A stretch of DNA of 64,000 nucleotides from Undibacterium hunanense. Its GTDB lineage: Bacteria; Pseudomonadota; Gammaproteobacteria; Burkholderiales; Burkholderiaceae_D. The notes beneath the pieces were generated by a model. The model ran no database searches. It was not told where the DNA came from and saw only the letters and a program-made list of their open reading frames with translations. The stretch spans positions 62,001 to 126,000 of the forward strand of contig NZ_JACOGF010000005.1 in assembly GCF_014284335.1 (NCBI RefSeq), written 5' to 3'. Positions 27,956-36,965 of this stretch are shown one piece after another. The translations under genes were made by a program, and so were the position numbers. The number at the start of each line of letters is the position of its first letter. Within the stretch, counting starts at the first letter, position 1.

Positions 27956-29359
27956 ATGCCCAGCACCGCGCCAAAGCTCATCACTGCAAGCATACTTGCC
28001 TTCTCCCTGCTCACCAGCTTGACCCAGGCTCACGCCCAGGACCTGGTCATCGGCAGCGACAAATACGAGCTACTGGAAAAGATGCCTCTCGCTAATGGCG
28101 AAATTCTGCTCAGGGTCAAATCTAAATCCGTGACAAGCAGCAATGCCAACACACCAGCCACTGTGCCTGCTGGCAACCCCGCTCCCAGCCCAGCCCCCAG
28201 CCCGGTTGCCAACGCCAGCACCGACAAGACCGCTAAGACCGACACCACAAAAGCCGCTGACGACATCAGCGCAGCTATCCCCAAATTCATCAAGCAAGAA
28301 GATGCCATCATGGATTCTTCCGGCTTGAGCCTGCTTGGTGTCACGGCTGCCGACATCAACCGCCCCAGTACCCCCCACGACTTGCTGATGGCAGTCGCGC
28401 GCGGTGTCGATGCCAGTGGCAAACTCAACGAAGGCATGGGCATAGAATTCGCCCCGCTGCCCTTGCTCGCACCCGGCCTCATTACTGGTGGCGCGCCCTA
28501 TACCTATGACAGCAACTGGTTCAACCGGGCTGCTACCCGCACCTCCATCGGCCTGGCAACAGCCAAGTCAGAAGACGCCAAAATCGGCAACCAACTGGCT
28601 GCCTCCATACGCATAGGCTTGATAGACGGCAGCGATCCGCGCCTGCTGTGGAAAGGACTGGACAATTGCGCCGACTACCTGATCAAAAGGAATCCTTTCT
28701 CAGTCAGCCCCGGTGAGATCAAACGACAGGAACCCGGCAGCACGCCAACTCCCGACCCAAACAGCCCGGATGAGATCACCGCCAAAAATATCGACACATG
28801 CTATAAGAGCCTGAAAGAATATAAAGATCTCGATAAAGACCGCTGGAAGCAGCCCGCCTGGTATGCCGGTTTTGCCAAAGCCTGGTACACCGGCTCTACC
28901 GGCCAGATACAGGATGCCCTGCCCGGTGCCAAAGTGCTGTGGACCTCTTACTCGCGAGGCTGGGGCAATGGCGACGACAAAAAACAACTGCTGCAACTGT
29001 ATGCTGCCAAAAAATGGGATGACCGCATCAAAGACCCCAAGGACGCCAACAAATTCAGCACTGAAACCCGCACCGACATCGTCGCCCGCTACAAACTGGG
29101 CCGCGGCAAATGGCATGCCTTCATCGATGGCGGCGTCGCCCGCGTCGATACTGCAGGCGTCGCCACCCAAAACATACGCCGCCTGGGTTACGGCGCCGAA
29201 TACCAGTTCAGCGACAACATGTGGCTATTAATCGGCAGCATCAGCGAGCGTGGTTATGTCAGCGGCGACGGCAAACGCAGCCTGCTCAACACCGGCATAC
29301 GGTTTGGGCAAAGCGATGTACCGGTGATTTTTTCGCAGCCTAAGGCGGATGCGAAATAA
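27956..29359 (+). CDS. Putative outer-membrane protein of unknown function
   Basis: A 467-aa protein with a clear signal peptide (hydrophobic core, cleavage after AHA-Q near residue 28), then a Pro/Ala/Ser-rich linker (about residues 60-95). The long C-terminal region has alternating amphipathic stretches (GKWHAFIDGGVARV; RLGYGAEYQFSDNMWLLIGS) suggesting a beta-barrel. The segment LGVTAADINRPSTPHDLLMAVARG with SIGLATAKS resembles a set of uncharacterised outer-membrane proteins seen in several phyla; this is from memory and needs a profile search. AAGGAAG precedes the start. It is the largest likely outer-membrane component of the cluster. Confidence 0.75.
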   Translation: MPSTAPKLITASILAFSLLTSLTQAHAQDLVIGSDKYELLEKMPLANGEILLRVKSKSVTSSNANTPATVPAGNPAPSPAPSPVANASTDKTAKTDTTKAADDISAAIPKFIKQEDAIMDSSGLSLLGVTAADINRPSTPHDLLMAVARGVDASGKLNEGMGIEFAPLPLLAPGLITGGAPYTYDSNWFNRAATRTSIGLATAKSEDAKIGNQLAASIRIGLIDGSDPRLLWKGLDNCADYLIKRNPFSVSPGEIKRQEPGSTPTPDPNSPDEITAKNIDTCYKSLKEYKDLDKDRWKQPAWYAGFAKAWYTGSTGQIQDALPGAKVLWTSYSRGWGNGDDKKQLLQLYAAKKWDDRIKDPKDANKFSTETRTDIVARYKLGRGKWHAFIDGGVARVDTAGVATQNIRRLGYGAEYQFSDNMWLLIGSISERGYVSGDGKRSLLNTGIRFGQSDVPVIFSQPKADAK

Positions 29360-29409
29360 GCACACCGGCGACCACGTAAATCAGCACAAACAACAACACG
29401 GAGGACAGT

Positions 29410-29877
29410 ATGCAATTCACCAGCACAATAAAACTGCTCAGCGGCATCGCCTTGCTCATGTTTGGCGGGCTGGCATTCTCGCAAGGCTTTGAAGGCAGTA
29501 CTAAAGCACCGACAGGCAAATTCGAGCTCGCGCAGGGAGAGTTATTCAAGGCGATGTCTGATAGCGATAAAAAACGCATCTACATCATCCAGGGTGAAGT
29601 CCAGAGCGGAGATTACATAGTGATCAAATCCCTGGGCGGCAAGGACAAGAGCCCTGATGCAAGCATCTTCAATGACCCTAAGCCCAAGGCAGGTAGCGCA
29701 CCGACTATCACACCGATATCTACACCAGCTTCCTCGTCCAGTGGCAGCGGCCAGCCAGACAGCGCCACGCAACTGTCAAAACTATTGAGGATCATCAACA
29801 CCTGCAAAACGCCCAAGGTTTTCCTTCATATTGATAGTTACCAATGCCTGAGCAAAGAAGAAGTCGCCAAAAATTAA
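29410..29877 (+). CDS. Hypothetical secreted protein
   Basis: A 155-aa protein with an N-terminal signal peptide (about residues 1-24, cleavage near AFS-Q). It is then a small soluble domain with a Ser/Pro-rich linker (about residues 94-117) and a C-terminal part with two cysteines (Cys near residues 132 and 147) that could form a disulfide in the periplasm. It has a strong GGAGGA ribosome site and lies 50 bases after the outer-membrane gene. Function unknown. Confidence 0.7.
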   Translation: MQFTSTIKLLSGIALLMFGGLAFSQGFEGSTKAPTGKFELAQGELFKAMSDSDKKRIYIIQGEVQSGDYIVIKSLGGKDKSPDASIFNDPKPKAGSAPTITPISTPASSSSGSGQPDSATQLSKLLRIINTCKTPKVFLHIDSYQCLSKEEVAKN

Positions 29878-29895
29878 ATCCCAGGAACCCAGCCC

Positions 29896-30585
29896 ATGAA
29901 GCCATATCAAATTTTGCTGCTCACCCTCATTTGCCTCCACAGCAACAGCCAGGCAGCAGCGCATGAACAAACCAGCTATGTCAATCCGGCCGCCACCGTA
30001 GACCTCAGCGGATGCGCCAAAGCCGATAGCGACTGTCTGGCGCAAAAAAAGAATATCGTCTCGACTGCCATGCAAATCTCACTGGAAGCCATCTATGTAG
30101 AAAATGAACAAGCCAGCGTAGACAGATTCAAACGACAAAACGAACACCAGGCAGCCGCACTGTGGGCACAGTATTACCAAAGCTGGATTATCTGCATCAT
30201 GGTATTCATGATCATCAGTACCGGCCTGCTCATGAGCTGGAAACACATGAAGGAAAGCTTCAGGATTGGCAATCGTGCAGAGAATACAGAAATGAACAGC
30301 AGTAATGTCGCCAGTGCGCCGGGTCCTAACGCACTCAAGTTTGATTTCAGCAAGGAACAGAATACAAGGCAAGCCAGCCATGATGGCATCAACATAGAAA
30401 GTGCACTGGAAATCAGCCGGGATGGCATCAAACTCAAATCTCCCGTGATCGGCCTCATCATTTTTGCCATCTCGACTTACTTCTTTGCCGTCTATGTCGA
30501 CAAGGTGTACACCGTCAACCTGTTTGCCGCCGATGCCGTCAAAAAAAATACAGCTGACAAACCCGAGGATAAAAGACCGGAATAG
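29896..30585 (+). CDS. Hypothetical protein with signal peptide and two membrane segments
   Basis: A 229-aa protein. The first 21 residues look like a signal peptide (LLLTLICLHSNSQAAA). The following domain has two cysteines (SGCAKADSDC). One membrane segment is at about residues 97-114 (IICIMVFMIISTGLLMSW) and another at about 187-205 (VIGLIIFAISTYFFAVYV). The region between them would be cytoplasmic. It follows the previous gene by 18 bases with an AGGA ribosome site. Not recognised. Confidence 0.7.
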   Translation: MKPYQILLLTLICLHSNSQAAAHEQTSYVNPAATVDLSGCAKADSDCLAQKKNIVSTAMQISLEAIYVENEQASVDRFKRQNEHQAAALWAQYYQSWIICIMVFMIISTGLLMSWKHMKESFRIGNRAENTEMNSSNVASAPGPNALKFDFSKEQNTRQASHDGINIESALEISRDGIKLKSPVIGLIIFAISTYFFAVYVDKVYTVNLFAADAVKKNTADKPEDKRPE

Positions 30586-30714
30586 CACCACCGCTGCTCG
30601 CATACTGCCACCAAGCAGAGCATCAGCTCATCCATTCTATCCATAGGCAGACATCAGACTTGTCGCCGAAGACCGCATGTCGCCCGTACAGGCAAATCAG
30701 CAAGAGGAGCAAGC

Positions 30715-32004
30715 ATGTCAGCAAACGAAGAGACGCCATCCACAGCACCAAAAACAGACATGGCCAGCACCCCGGAAGCAGACGAGGTCACGCAGGCAGG
30801 CACTGCAACCAGCTCCGTCAGCAAAAAACCGCCTACTGACGCACCAGACACAGCGGAAGCACCCACACCGCCATCACGCAAACCCACTAGCAGCATTTTC
30901 ATCGTGCTACTGCTCGCTATCAGTTTGCTGTATGTCATCACCTCCACTGAACGCCGCTACAACAGCGCCCACGATAAAAATCTGCTCATAAAAAAGCAAA
31001 TCCTTTGCCTCTCCCTGGAGAAGAACCTGCAAGCCCAGCTCAAGACCAGCAGCGACAATTCACATATCAGGGTCACCACAGAAGTGCTCAAACAATGTGA
31101 AAAAAGCCTGTATGACAACCCTGATTTTTCTGGCTATGCGGATAAACTGACTGCTGGCAAAGACGCCGAAGAAATAAGCAACGCAAAATTGCTGGAACGC
31201 TTCTTCCTCTCGCCGGGTGGCGCTGGCAACTTCGTCTATAAAATTGGCTTGGCTGCACTGTATGCCATCATCATCCTGTGCGCCGCACTCATCCTTATCG
31301 CCATCATAGAATCGCAAGGCCTGATTCACCATGACAGCAATGACATCATTGATAAGCTCAAAAACTGGATGGGGAACAAAAACGACGATAAAGACAAGAA
31401 CAAATCCGCCTTGCCCGGCCTGCTTGCCACCGCCTTGTTTGTCGGCCCCGCAACAATGGGCGGCATCATGGCCATCCATACTGAGCCACTCAACATATCC
31501 ATGACAACAAGTGGCAAGGTGGGAACTGGTGGCAACAACAGAGACGTCCATGTCGGCGGTGAAGGCAAACCCATCAACATTCCAGTCAAGTTAGATATCG
31601 ATTCCGTCAGCGCCTCCCTGCCCATCACTCTCAAACCCGTTGCCACACCTGCCAGTATCGACGTCAATGTCAACGGAGGCGCAAAAACTGAAACCACCTT
31701 ACAGCATCAGGTCAACGTCGCCCTGCCCACGCTGGAAGCCAAACTGGTAAGCAATTTTCAAATTCAAGATGAACTTAACACACGCCTGATCGATCTATTG
31801 AAGAAGCCTGCTCCCACCATTGCACTAGATACCGGCAGCATCAGCGACGCCATTAACCGCTTGTCTTGTGCACAGGAAAAAAACTTCAAGACTCTCTCCG
31901 ACCTTAGCGAAGAACTCATCAAGCTATCAAAGAGCGAAAAATCCAAAGTCACCTCTGGCGGCCTGGAATGCAGCATCAAAGGCATTTGCCCTCCGATGCA
32001 TTGA
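30715..32004 (+). CDS. Hypothetical multi-pass membrane protein, last gene of unknown envelope cluster
   Basis: A 429-aa protein I do not recognise. A Thr/Pro/Glu-rich N-terminal tail of about 60 residues precedes a membrane segment (about 62-80). A periplasmic or cytoplasmic loop of about 100 residues follows, then a second strong membrane segment (about 180-202) and a third weaker one (about 236-256). The C-terminal half is beta-rich (NIPVKLDIDSVSASLPITL) and then helical, ending with a Cys-containing tail. The ribosome site is AGAGGAG. It lies 129 bases after the previous gene. Confidence 0.7.
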   Translation: MSANEETPSTAPKTDMASTPEADEVTQAGTATSSVSKKPPTDAPDTAEAPTPPSRKPTSSIFIVLLLAISLLYVITSTERRYNSAHDKNLLIKKQILCLSLEKNLQAQLKTSSDNSHIRVTTEVLKQCEKSLYDNPDFSGYADKLTAGKDAEEISNAKLLERFFLSPGGAGNFVYKIGLAALYAIIILCAALILIAIIESQGLIHHDSNDIIDKLKNWMGNKNDDKDKNKSALPGLLATALFVGPATMGGIMAIHTEPLNISMTTSGKVGTGGNNRDVHVGGEGKPINIPVKLDIDSVSASLPITLKPVATPASIDVNVNGGAKTETTLQHQVNVALPTLEAKLVSNFQIQDELNTRLIDLLKKPAPTIALDTGSISDAINRLSCAQEKNFKTLSDLSEELIKLSKSEKSKVTSGGLECSIKGICPPMH

Positions 32005-32120
32005 CAAGCACCGTGCCAGCAAAAACATGCTGATTTTCCTACCGCACACCGCGCCCTAAGTCTTCCTCGTCCGGTTCAGTCGCTGGCATGGAACAGCTTG
32101 CATACAACGTGCGGGCTTGC

Positions 32121-32307
32121 GGTCAGCTCTGATGTTCATACATTTCCAACCAGGCAGGTGATTGCGCGCAGCTAATCAGCCTGTGGACTGCCAGCTAATG
32201 CGTGGGGGGAAGCGGGGAGCGAAAGTGAACGGGCATTGTCGGTTTTTTGATCGGGATTGTCAGGATGATTTTGATAGGGAGTGGGCGGCGCGGGTTAGGG
32301 CGGGGAA
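32121..32307. repeat. Long direct repeat, left copy
   Basis: About 187 bp that recurs, strongly similar, at 39767-39981. Identical blocks include GGACTGCCAGCTAAT, GAAAGTGAACGGGCATTGTC and GGGTTAGGGCGGGGA. It fills most of the gap between the last cluster gene and the diguanylate cyclase gene and shows no coding sense. Confidence 0.85.
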
Positions 32308-32329
32308 TAAGCTGTAAATATAAATTGCA

Positions 32330-33895
32330 TTACACATCCACCATATTGAAATTGCTGCAAACACGATCACGTCCGCTCTTTTTGGCAGCATAAAGTGCAT
32401 TGTCTGCGGCTTCAATCAGTTCTACTGGCTTGTTCAAATCCCTGACGGGGATAATGGCTTCCACCCCGGCGCTGACTGTGACGATGCCGGCCTCATTGCC
32501 TGCATGTGAAATGCCCAGGCTATGGATTGCGGTGCGGATTCTTTCGGCTATCAACAAGGCGCCTTCAACATCAGTCGTTGGAAGAATAACGGCCAGCTCT
32601 TCACCGCCATAACGTGCCGTCAGGTCACCAGCGCGATTCTGGCAGGATTTGACCGCCTGACTGATTTTGCGCAGACATTCATCGCCTGCCGCGTGGCCGT
32701 AAAGATCGTTGTATTGTTTAAAGTGATCAACATCAATCATGATCAATGCCAGTGAACTGGCATTACGGATTGCACGGCTGAATTCTTCTTCCAGGGTGAT
32801 ATCGAAATTGCGCCGGTTGGCCAGTTCGGTCAATGCATCCTGCAGTGACAGCCGTTCCAGCGTTTTATTCAGAACGATCATGGCATCGCGTGCCCTGATG
32901 ACTTCTGCTTCAGCGTTGAGACGCAACTTCATTTGCCCAATCAGATAGAAACCTATTGCACCCAGTGCAATGACGAGCAGCCCAACGCCCGCAGAATGCA
33001 GATATGTATCTGTCAACCAGTCGGCGAGGACTTCATCTTCCGATACGGCGGCAGAGACAAACAGAGGATATTTATCCAGGCGTCGAAAGCCGTTTAGTCG
33101 CTTTACACCGTCCTGCGCTGATTTGACCGTGAACGTTCCTGATGCATGGGATGCACTTTCTTTAAAAACGGTCGTTGACTGCATATTTTTGCCGATGGAA
33201 TCTGGCAATAGCGGCCGTCGGGTCAGCATGGTTCCATTATTGGATACCAGAACGATAGCGCCTGCCTGGCCAATATTGAAACTGTCATAAAACCGGTTGA
33301 AATAATCAATGTCTATCGTTGCCAGTGCAACGCCAGCAAAACTGCCATCAGCATGATTGAGTCTGCGTGACAAAGTCATGATCCAGATACCACTGGAACG
33401 ACTGCGTATCGGCGACCCTATGTAGGCGTTTTTGTCCTGATGTGTGCGGTGATAGATGAAGTAATCTCTGTCGGCATTATTGATATTGGCAGGTGTGGAA
33501 GGCAGTGAATTCACCAACCAGTTACCGTTTTCATCATAGACAAACAGGCCCTTCAGTTGAGGCAGTTCGGCAGTTTTGCGCACCAGCAGATTATGCAATC
33601 TTTCCAGTGCTGCCGGTTCAGTGCCATCTGCCTGGATTTGTTCGTCAATGCCCAGTAAGGCAGTATCCGCAGCTTTGATGGTGTCGTCAGCATGTTGTGC
33701 TATCGCACGTGCCATGTTGGTCGTGGACACTTCTGTCTCGTGCAATTGATTGTGTCTGGCCGTCCAGCTACGCCATCCATCTATGAAAATCAGTGATATG
33801 CACACAAAAACTACAAATCCCATTGCCAGCCATGTCAAAGACAGCTTCCTGGGTGTTGACGTCGGCGCATTATTCAGTGTTGTTGGATGATTCAT
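32330..33895 (-). CDS. Diguanylate cyclase with extracellular Cache-type sensor
   Basis: A 521-aa inner-membrane signalling protein. One membrane segment is at about residues 21-41 and another at about 300-320, enclosing a periplasmic dCache-like sensor (YFIYHRTHQDKNAYIGSPIRSR). The C-terminal GGDEF domain has the active-site motif GGEEL and an intact inhibitory RxxD site (RAGD) exactly five residues before it, so it should make cyclic di-GMP from GTP and be product-inhibited. No EAL domain is present. It lies alone between the long repeat and a 650-bp gap. Confidence 0.92.
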   Translation of the reverse strand: MNHPTTLNNAPTSTPRKLSLTWLAMGFVVFVCISLIFIDGWRSWTARHNQLHETEVSTTNMARAIAQHADDTIKAADTALLGIDEQIQADGTEPAALERLHNLLVRKTAELPQLKGLFVYDENGNWLVNSLPSTPANINNADRDYFIYHRTHQDKNAYIGSPIRSRSSGIWIMTLSRRLNHADGSFAGVALATIDIDYFNRFYDSFNIGQAGAIVLVSNNGTMLTRRPLLPDSIGKNMQSTTVFKESASHASGTFTVKSAQDGVKRLNGFRRLDKYPLFVSAAVSEDEVLADWLTDTYLHSAGVGLLVIALGAIGFYLIGQMKLRLNAEAEVIRARDAMIVLNKTLERLSLQDALTELANRRNFDITLEEEFSRAIRNASSLALIMIDVDHFKQYNDLYGHAAGDECLRKISQAVKSCQNRAGDLTARYGGEELAVILPTTDVEGALLIAERIRTAIHSLGISHAGNEAGIVTVSAGVEAIIPVRDLNKPVELIEAADNALYAAKKSGRDRVCSNFNMVDV

Positions 33896-34549
33896 AAATG
33901 GTCAATCAAGGTACGATGTATTTTTGCCGTAGTGGCCTTTCCATGATCGTTTAAACCAAAGGGATGACAGCAACCAGAAACACTCGCACGTGACTTGAAA
34001 AGTATGCGTCTTGTGAACCTGTGTGTAGACGGATGGCGAATCATCAGGGTTTGGTGCAAATTAAGGTAAAAGCAACGATCAGTGCTTTATAGCCAAGCTA
34101 CGTCGTCTAATGTGATTGATAGCTACGGCTTGACCATCATTTTTCGCATTGCTGGCTGTAAAAATCTTATATCACGCGTTAATGCGCACGTCATTAAGAA
34201 ATGATTGCCAGCTTGCAATATTTTGCAGTTTTTTGCTCATTAGATTTTATTGAGCAATTCGGGTTTGCTGACAGAAATTGCCCAAGCTATCCAGGTCTTG
34301 TTTGCTGGCACTCAGTCGGAAGTGGTGGTTTGCGCTGGTTATGCCTCTGCGTTTGCAACAAATTCTGCCCTACTCGTTTTAATGTCTTTAAGGTTTAGGC
34401 TGAGGCTAACTCAATCAAAAAATTGCTGTTATAGCATCTCTATGAGACAAAGCGAAAATGATGTTGATGTCACACATGACTACGGTGCTTTCTCCCATAG
34501 AATCTGAATTCGCTACATCTGATGAAGCTGCGTCACATGTGGATGTTCT
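33896..34549. other. Intergenic stretch with a possible gene remnant
   Basis: No intact gene is evident. A plus-strand frame at 34250-34507 (TTG start) contains a protein-like run, LLTEIAQAIQVLF followed by SEVVVCAGYASAF, but its second half looks non-coding and a stop lies just upstream. It could be a decayed gene. The rest holds nothing I can interpret. Confidence 0.3.
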
Positions 34550-34870
34550 TTACTCATGACTTCTCAAGTCAGACGGTATATCGAGTTTTACGGTTCTGAC
34601 TAACAATCTTAAATCGTCGCCAATTCTGTCGATTGCTTTTCGCGCATTCAGCCAGTTATCCCGTGTCTGAATTTCCCCAAACAAAACGACTGCGCCTATC
34701 TCTGGTATGGCCTTGAAATTTTCATTGAGCCTTTTTGCAACAGCATCCACGTCGCTCTGTGTCAAAACATATTCAGGGTCATTGAGACTGGTAAAAACAG
34801 CAGAGGCGAAAACTTCGCCCAAGCCAGGTTTGTCTATCAGTTGCAGCATTTGGGATACAGTTAATTTCAT
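34550..34870 (-). CDS. Hypothetical protein
   Basis: A 106-aa soluble protein I do not recognise, with no signal peptide or membrane segment. The start at 34870 is chosen because AAAGGA precedes ATG with good spacing; the open frame runs further back through a repeat element and is not credible. The sequence is mixed charged/hydrophobic (LTQSDVDAVAKRLNENFKAI), compatible with a small alpha/beta fold. It stands alone. Confidence 0.6.
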   Translation of the reverse strand: MKLTVSQMLQLIDKPGLGEVFASAVFTSLNDPEYVLTQSDVDAVAKRLNENFKAIPEIGAVVLFGEIQTRDNWLNARKAIDRIGDDLRLLVRTVKLDIPSDLRSHE

Positions 34871-34930
34871 GATATGTCCTTTGCTTTGGTTGAGTACACT
34901 TCTGCGTCCGATTGCCCACGTTTCGCTAAA

Positions 34931-34984
34931 AAGCAAAAAGCGCATCAAGCAATGGGCTTTAGCATGTTGGCTTTTTGTGTCATT
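34931..34984. repeat. Terminator-like repeat element, copy at 47239-47293
   Basis: 54 bp strongly similar to 47239-47293 (shared blocks AAGCAAAAAGC, CATCAA, GGGCTTT and ATGTTGGCTTTTTG). The 47-kb copy is a perfect terminator hairpin; this copy has a decayed stem. It lies upstream of the 106-aa gene. Confidence 0.7.
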
Positions 34985-35007
34985 CCGCTGTCTGAACAGC
35001 TTCAAAT

Positions 35008-35259
35008 ATTTTAAGTCTTTTTTATCTGTACTCAGCCTAAATTGTCTGAAATGTGTATTTTTAGCAATTTCAATTAGTGCTGCCCGAAACGGCTTGTACG
35101 ATGCATGTGAATCTCAGTCCGCAGGTTTGATGGCAGTGCAGGCTCATTCGGCTAGATAAATTAAGCCCAGCATGGATTATTTGTAACAATTTCAGTAAAA
35201 AGTTGTCATAATGCGAACGGGTTATTTTTATACTAATGAGTGAAGCAATATGAAAGAAA
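35008..35259. repeat. Parental copy of duplicated upstream segment
   Basis: Homologous to 26556-26808. It covers the promoter region of the lipoprotein gene, including TATACT (likely -10) and the first codons. The homology resumes at 36160-36270. Confidence 0.85.
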
Positions 35260-35879
35260 TTAAACTGCTCGGTTTGAGCGTAGTGACAGCGATGCTGCTG
35301 GCAGCTTGTGGTGGTGGTTCTGGTGGTAGTGCACCTGCAACAGTGGCACCTGTTGACACCAGTAGCGGCCCTTTGAGCAAGTACGCAGGCATCTGGAATC
35401 AGGGCTGCCAGAACCATGAAATCGAGACCACTACCATCACCGCCACCAGTGGCGGTTCTGCACTGTCCATGGCGCAAAAAATTGAATACTATGAAAACCT
35501 CAATTGCACAGGGGCTATTGTCGCAACGGGCACCTATACCTCGCCAATTCTGGTAGCGCAGCATGTCAGGACAGAAGCCAATGCCACCGTCAAAATGCTG
35601 ACTGGCGAAACCGTCGCTTCTTCTGTTGATGTCGTCAATGCTACCGCGAATGGTGCTGTTGTCAACTTTGTTGGCAGTGCCGTGTCATCTTCCGTAGTCA
35701 ATGGCAAAACCACCTGGAAATTTGTTTTCAAGGACACGACAATTACCCGGACAATAGAAGTCTCATCCGGTAGCGTCCAGGGCGCATTCATGCTACGCAA
35801 TGGCGAATTGTTCTTCATCCAGGCGATCGGCAATTCAAACACTGCCTTCGCCGTGGATAGCAGGTTTGTGCGTGGTTAA
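35250..35879 (+). CDS. Hypothetical lipoprotein
   Basis: A 209-aa protein with a lipoprotein signal ending LLAAC (Cys near residue 20), followed by a Gly/Ser-rich linker and a beta-rich domain. Two cysteines (GCQNHE and NLNCTG) may pair. The family is not recognised. It is followed by a strong terminator and convergent with the next membrane-protein gene. A truncated copy of its 5' end lies at 26.8 kb, so the locus was once duplicated. Confidence 0.8.
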   Translation: MKEIKLLGLSVVTAMLLAACGGGSGGSAPATVAPVDTSSGPLSKYAGIWNQGCQNHEIETTTITATSGGSALSMAQKIEYYENLNCTGAIVATGTYTSPILVAQHVRTEANATVKMLTGETVASSVDVVNATANGAVVNFVGSAVSSSVVNGKTTWKFVFKDTTITRTIEVSSGSVQGAFMLRNGELFFIQAIGNSNTAFAVDSRFVRG

Positions 35880-35917
35880 GTTGAATTGATTTGCACTGAT
35901 GCTGTGGATCTGAGTTG

Positions 35918-35953
35918 AAAGCAATAGGCCACTGTGAGGTGGTCTATTGCTTT
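35918..35953. terminator. Rho-independent terminator
   Basis: A 15-bp stem with one mismatch (AAAGCAATAGGCCAC / GTGGTCTATTGCTTT) around TGTGAG, then TTTT. It lies between the convergent lipoprotein and membrane-protein genes and can serve both. Confidence 0.85.
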
Positions 35954-35976
35954 TCTATGGTCAATTTATTCAGACC

Positions 35977-36627
35977 TCAGATAAGAAAATAAGCAATACA
36001 ACAAATGGCCAGAAGCATGAAGGGTAGGCCAAACCAGACGATTTTTGTAAAACCCGTTTGTTGCGGCCTCAATGGAAATCCGGTTTCAAGGAAAGAAAAT
36101 GTCACACCTCTGCCAGCCTTGTATTCAAGATTCCAGAACAGGCCTGCGCTGACATACAAGACTGATGAAGCATAAATATTTGCCTCCCAGGTCAATGGAT
36201 AAACCCCATCGCGCAGCAGCAGATACAAGTCATAACACCAGCTCGCCGAAAACATCCACATACCCAGTGCAAGCAGAATGTGCCTGCCCCTTGCCTTGCC
36301 GCGCAAAGCCAGATAAACCGTCCCAATAGCCCATGGCGCAGTCAGAAAGGTCAGCGTGGCCATCAGGGCTGCATCGATATAATCCCAGGTCGGGTCACCT
36401 GTATAAGGCGCAACCAGCGTGATACCGATGGCGGCTATGCTGAAGGTGATTAGCTTCCACGGAATAAACAAAAAATCACGATAAGCTCGCAACGGGAATG
36501 AAGCCCGGTCAGATAAATACAGCGTAACGCAGACTATGCAATAGAGTATCCAGGCGATTAAATAAATGCTTAACTCTATTGGCATGTAGATGGACGTGTT
36601 GGCGAATGGGTATGGCTTCATGAACAT
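35977..36627 (-). CDS. Hypothetical multi-pass membrane protein
   Basis: A 216-aa protein with about six hydrophobic segments (IYLIAWILYCIVCVTLYL near the N-terminus; GLPFMLLAICCIAYFLI at the end). The start is one of three nearby codons (36633 GTG, 36627 ATG, 36621 ATG); 36627 has GAAG at suitable distance. The family is not recognised. An internal piece (GMWMFSASWCYDLYLLL) is duplicated at 26.8 kb, where it is plainly a remnant. Confidence 0.7.
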   Translation of the reverse strand: MFMKPYPFANTSIYMPIELSIYLIAWILYCIVCVTLYLSDRASFPLRAYRDFLFIPWKLITFSIAAIGITLVAPYTGDPTWDYIDAALMATLTFLTAPWAIGTVYLALRGKARGRHILLALGMWMFSASWCYDLYLLLRDGVYPLTWEANIYASSVLYVSAGLFWNLEYKAGRGVTFSFLETGFPLRPQQTGFTKIVWFGLPFMLLAICCIAYFLI

Positions 36628-36902
36628 TCTCACGCACTTCAGGCTTTACACCTAAGGCATGGATTCAAAATATCCGATAACGCTGCACATGTCTACCTAT
36701 TCGCTGCGCAGATAGGTAATGTTTGCTTGTTGATTACCAAGGGAAGATTGGTTCCGTTTTCAACGATTTTTTTAGGAGCGAGCTTGTCGTGCAAGGTAAT
36801 GGCCTCGTACGCTTCACGTCCAGTCAGGGGCAATTTAGTTCAATCATAGAAAGTGATATACGGCAGTAATATTGAAATTAAATTAAGTTCATGTTTCAAT
36901 GC

Positions 36903-36940
36903 GAGGGGCGCGTTCGCCGTTTGCGCGGTGACTGCCCCTC
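36903..36940 (+). other. Leader hairpin before secreted protein gene
   Basis: Inverted repeat GAGGGGC / GCCCCTC, 7 bp with a 24-base GC-rich loop, ends 16 bases before the GGAG ribosome site of the next gene. It could influence translation or be a terminator of upstream transcription. The rest of 36628-36902 shows nothing clear. Confidence 0.4.
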
Positions 36941-36965
36941 CCAACTTCCTTTTGACGGAGCACAC

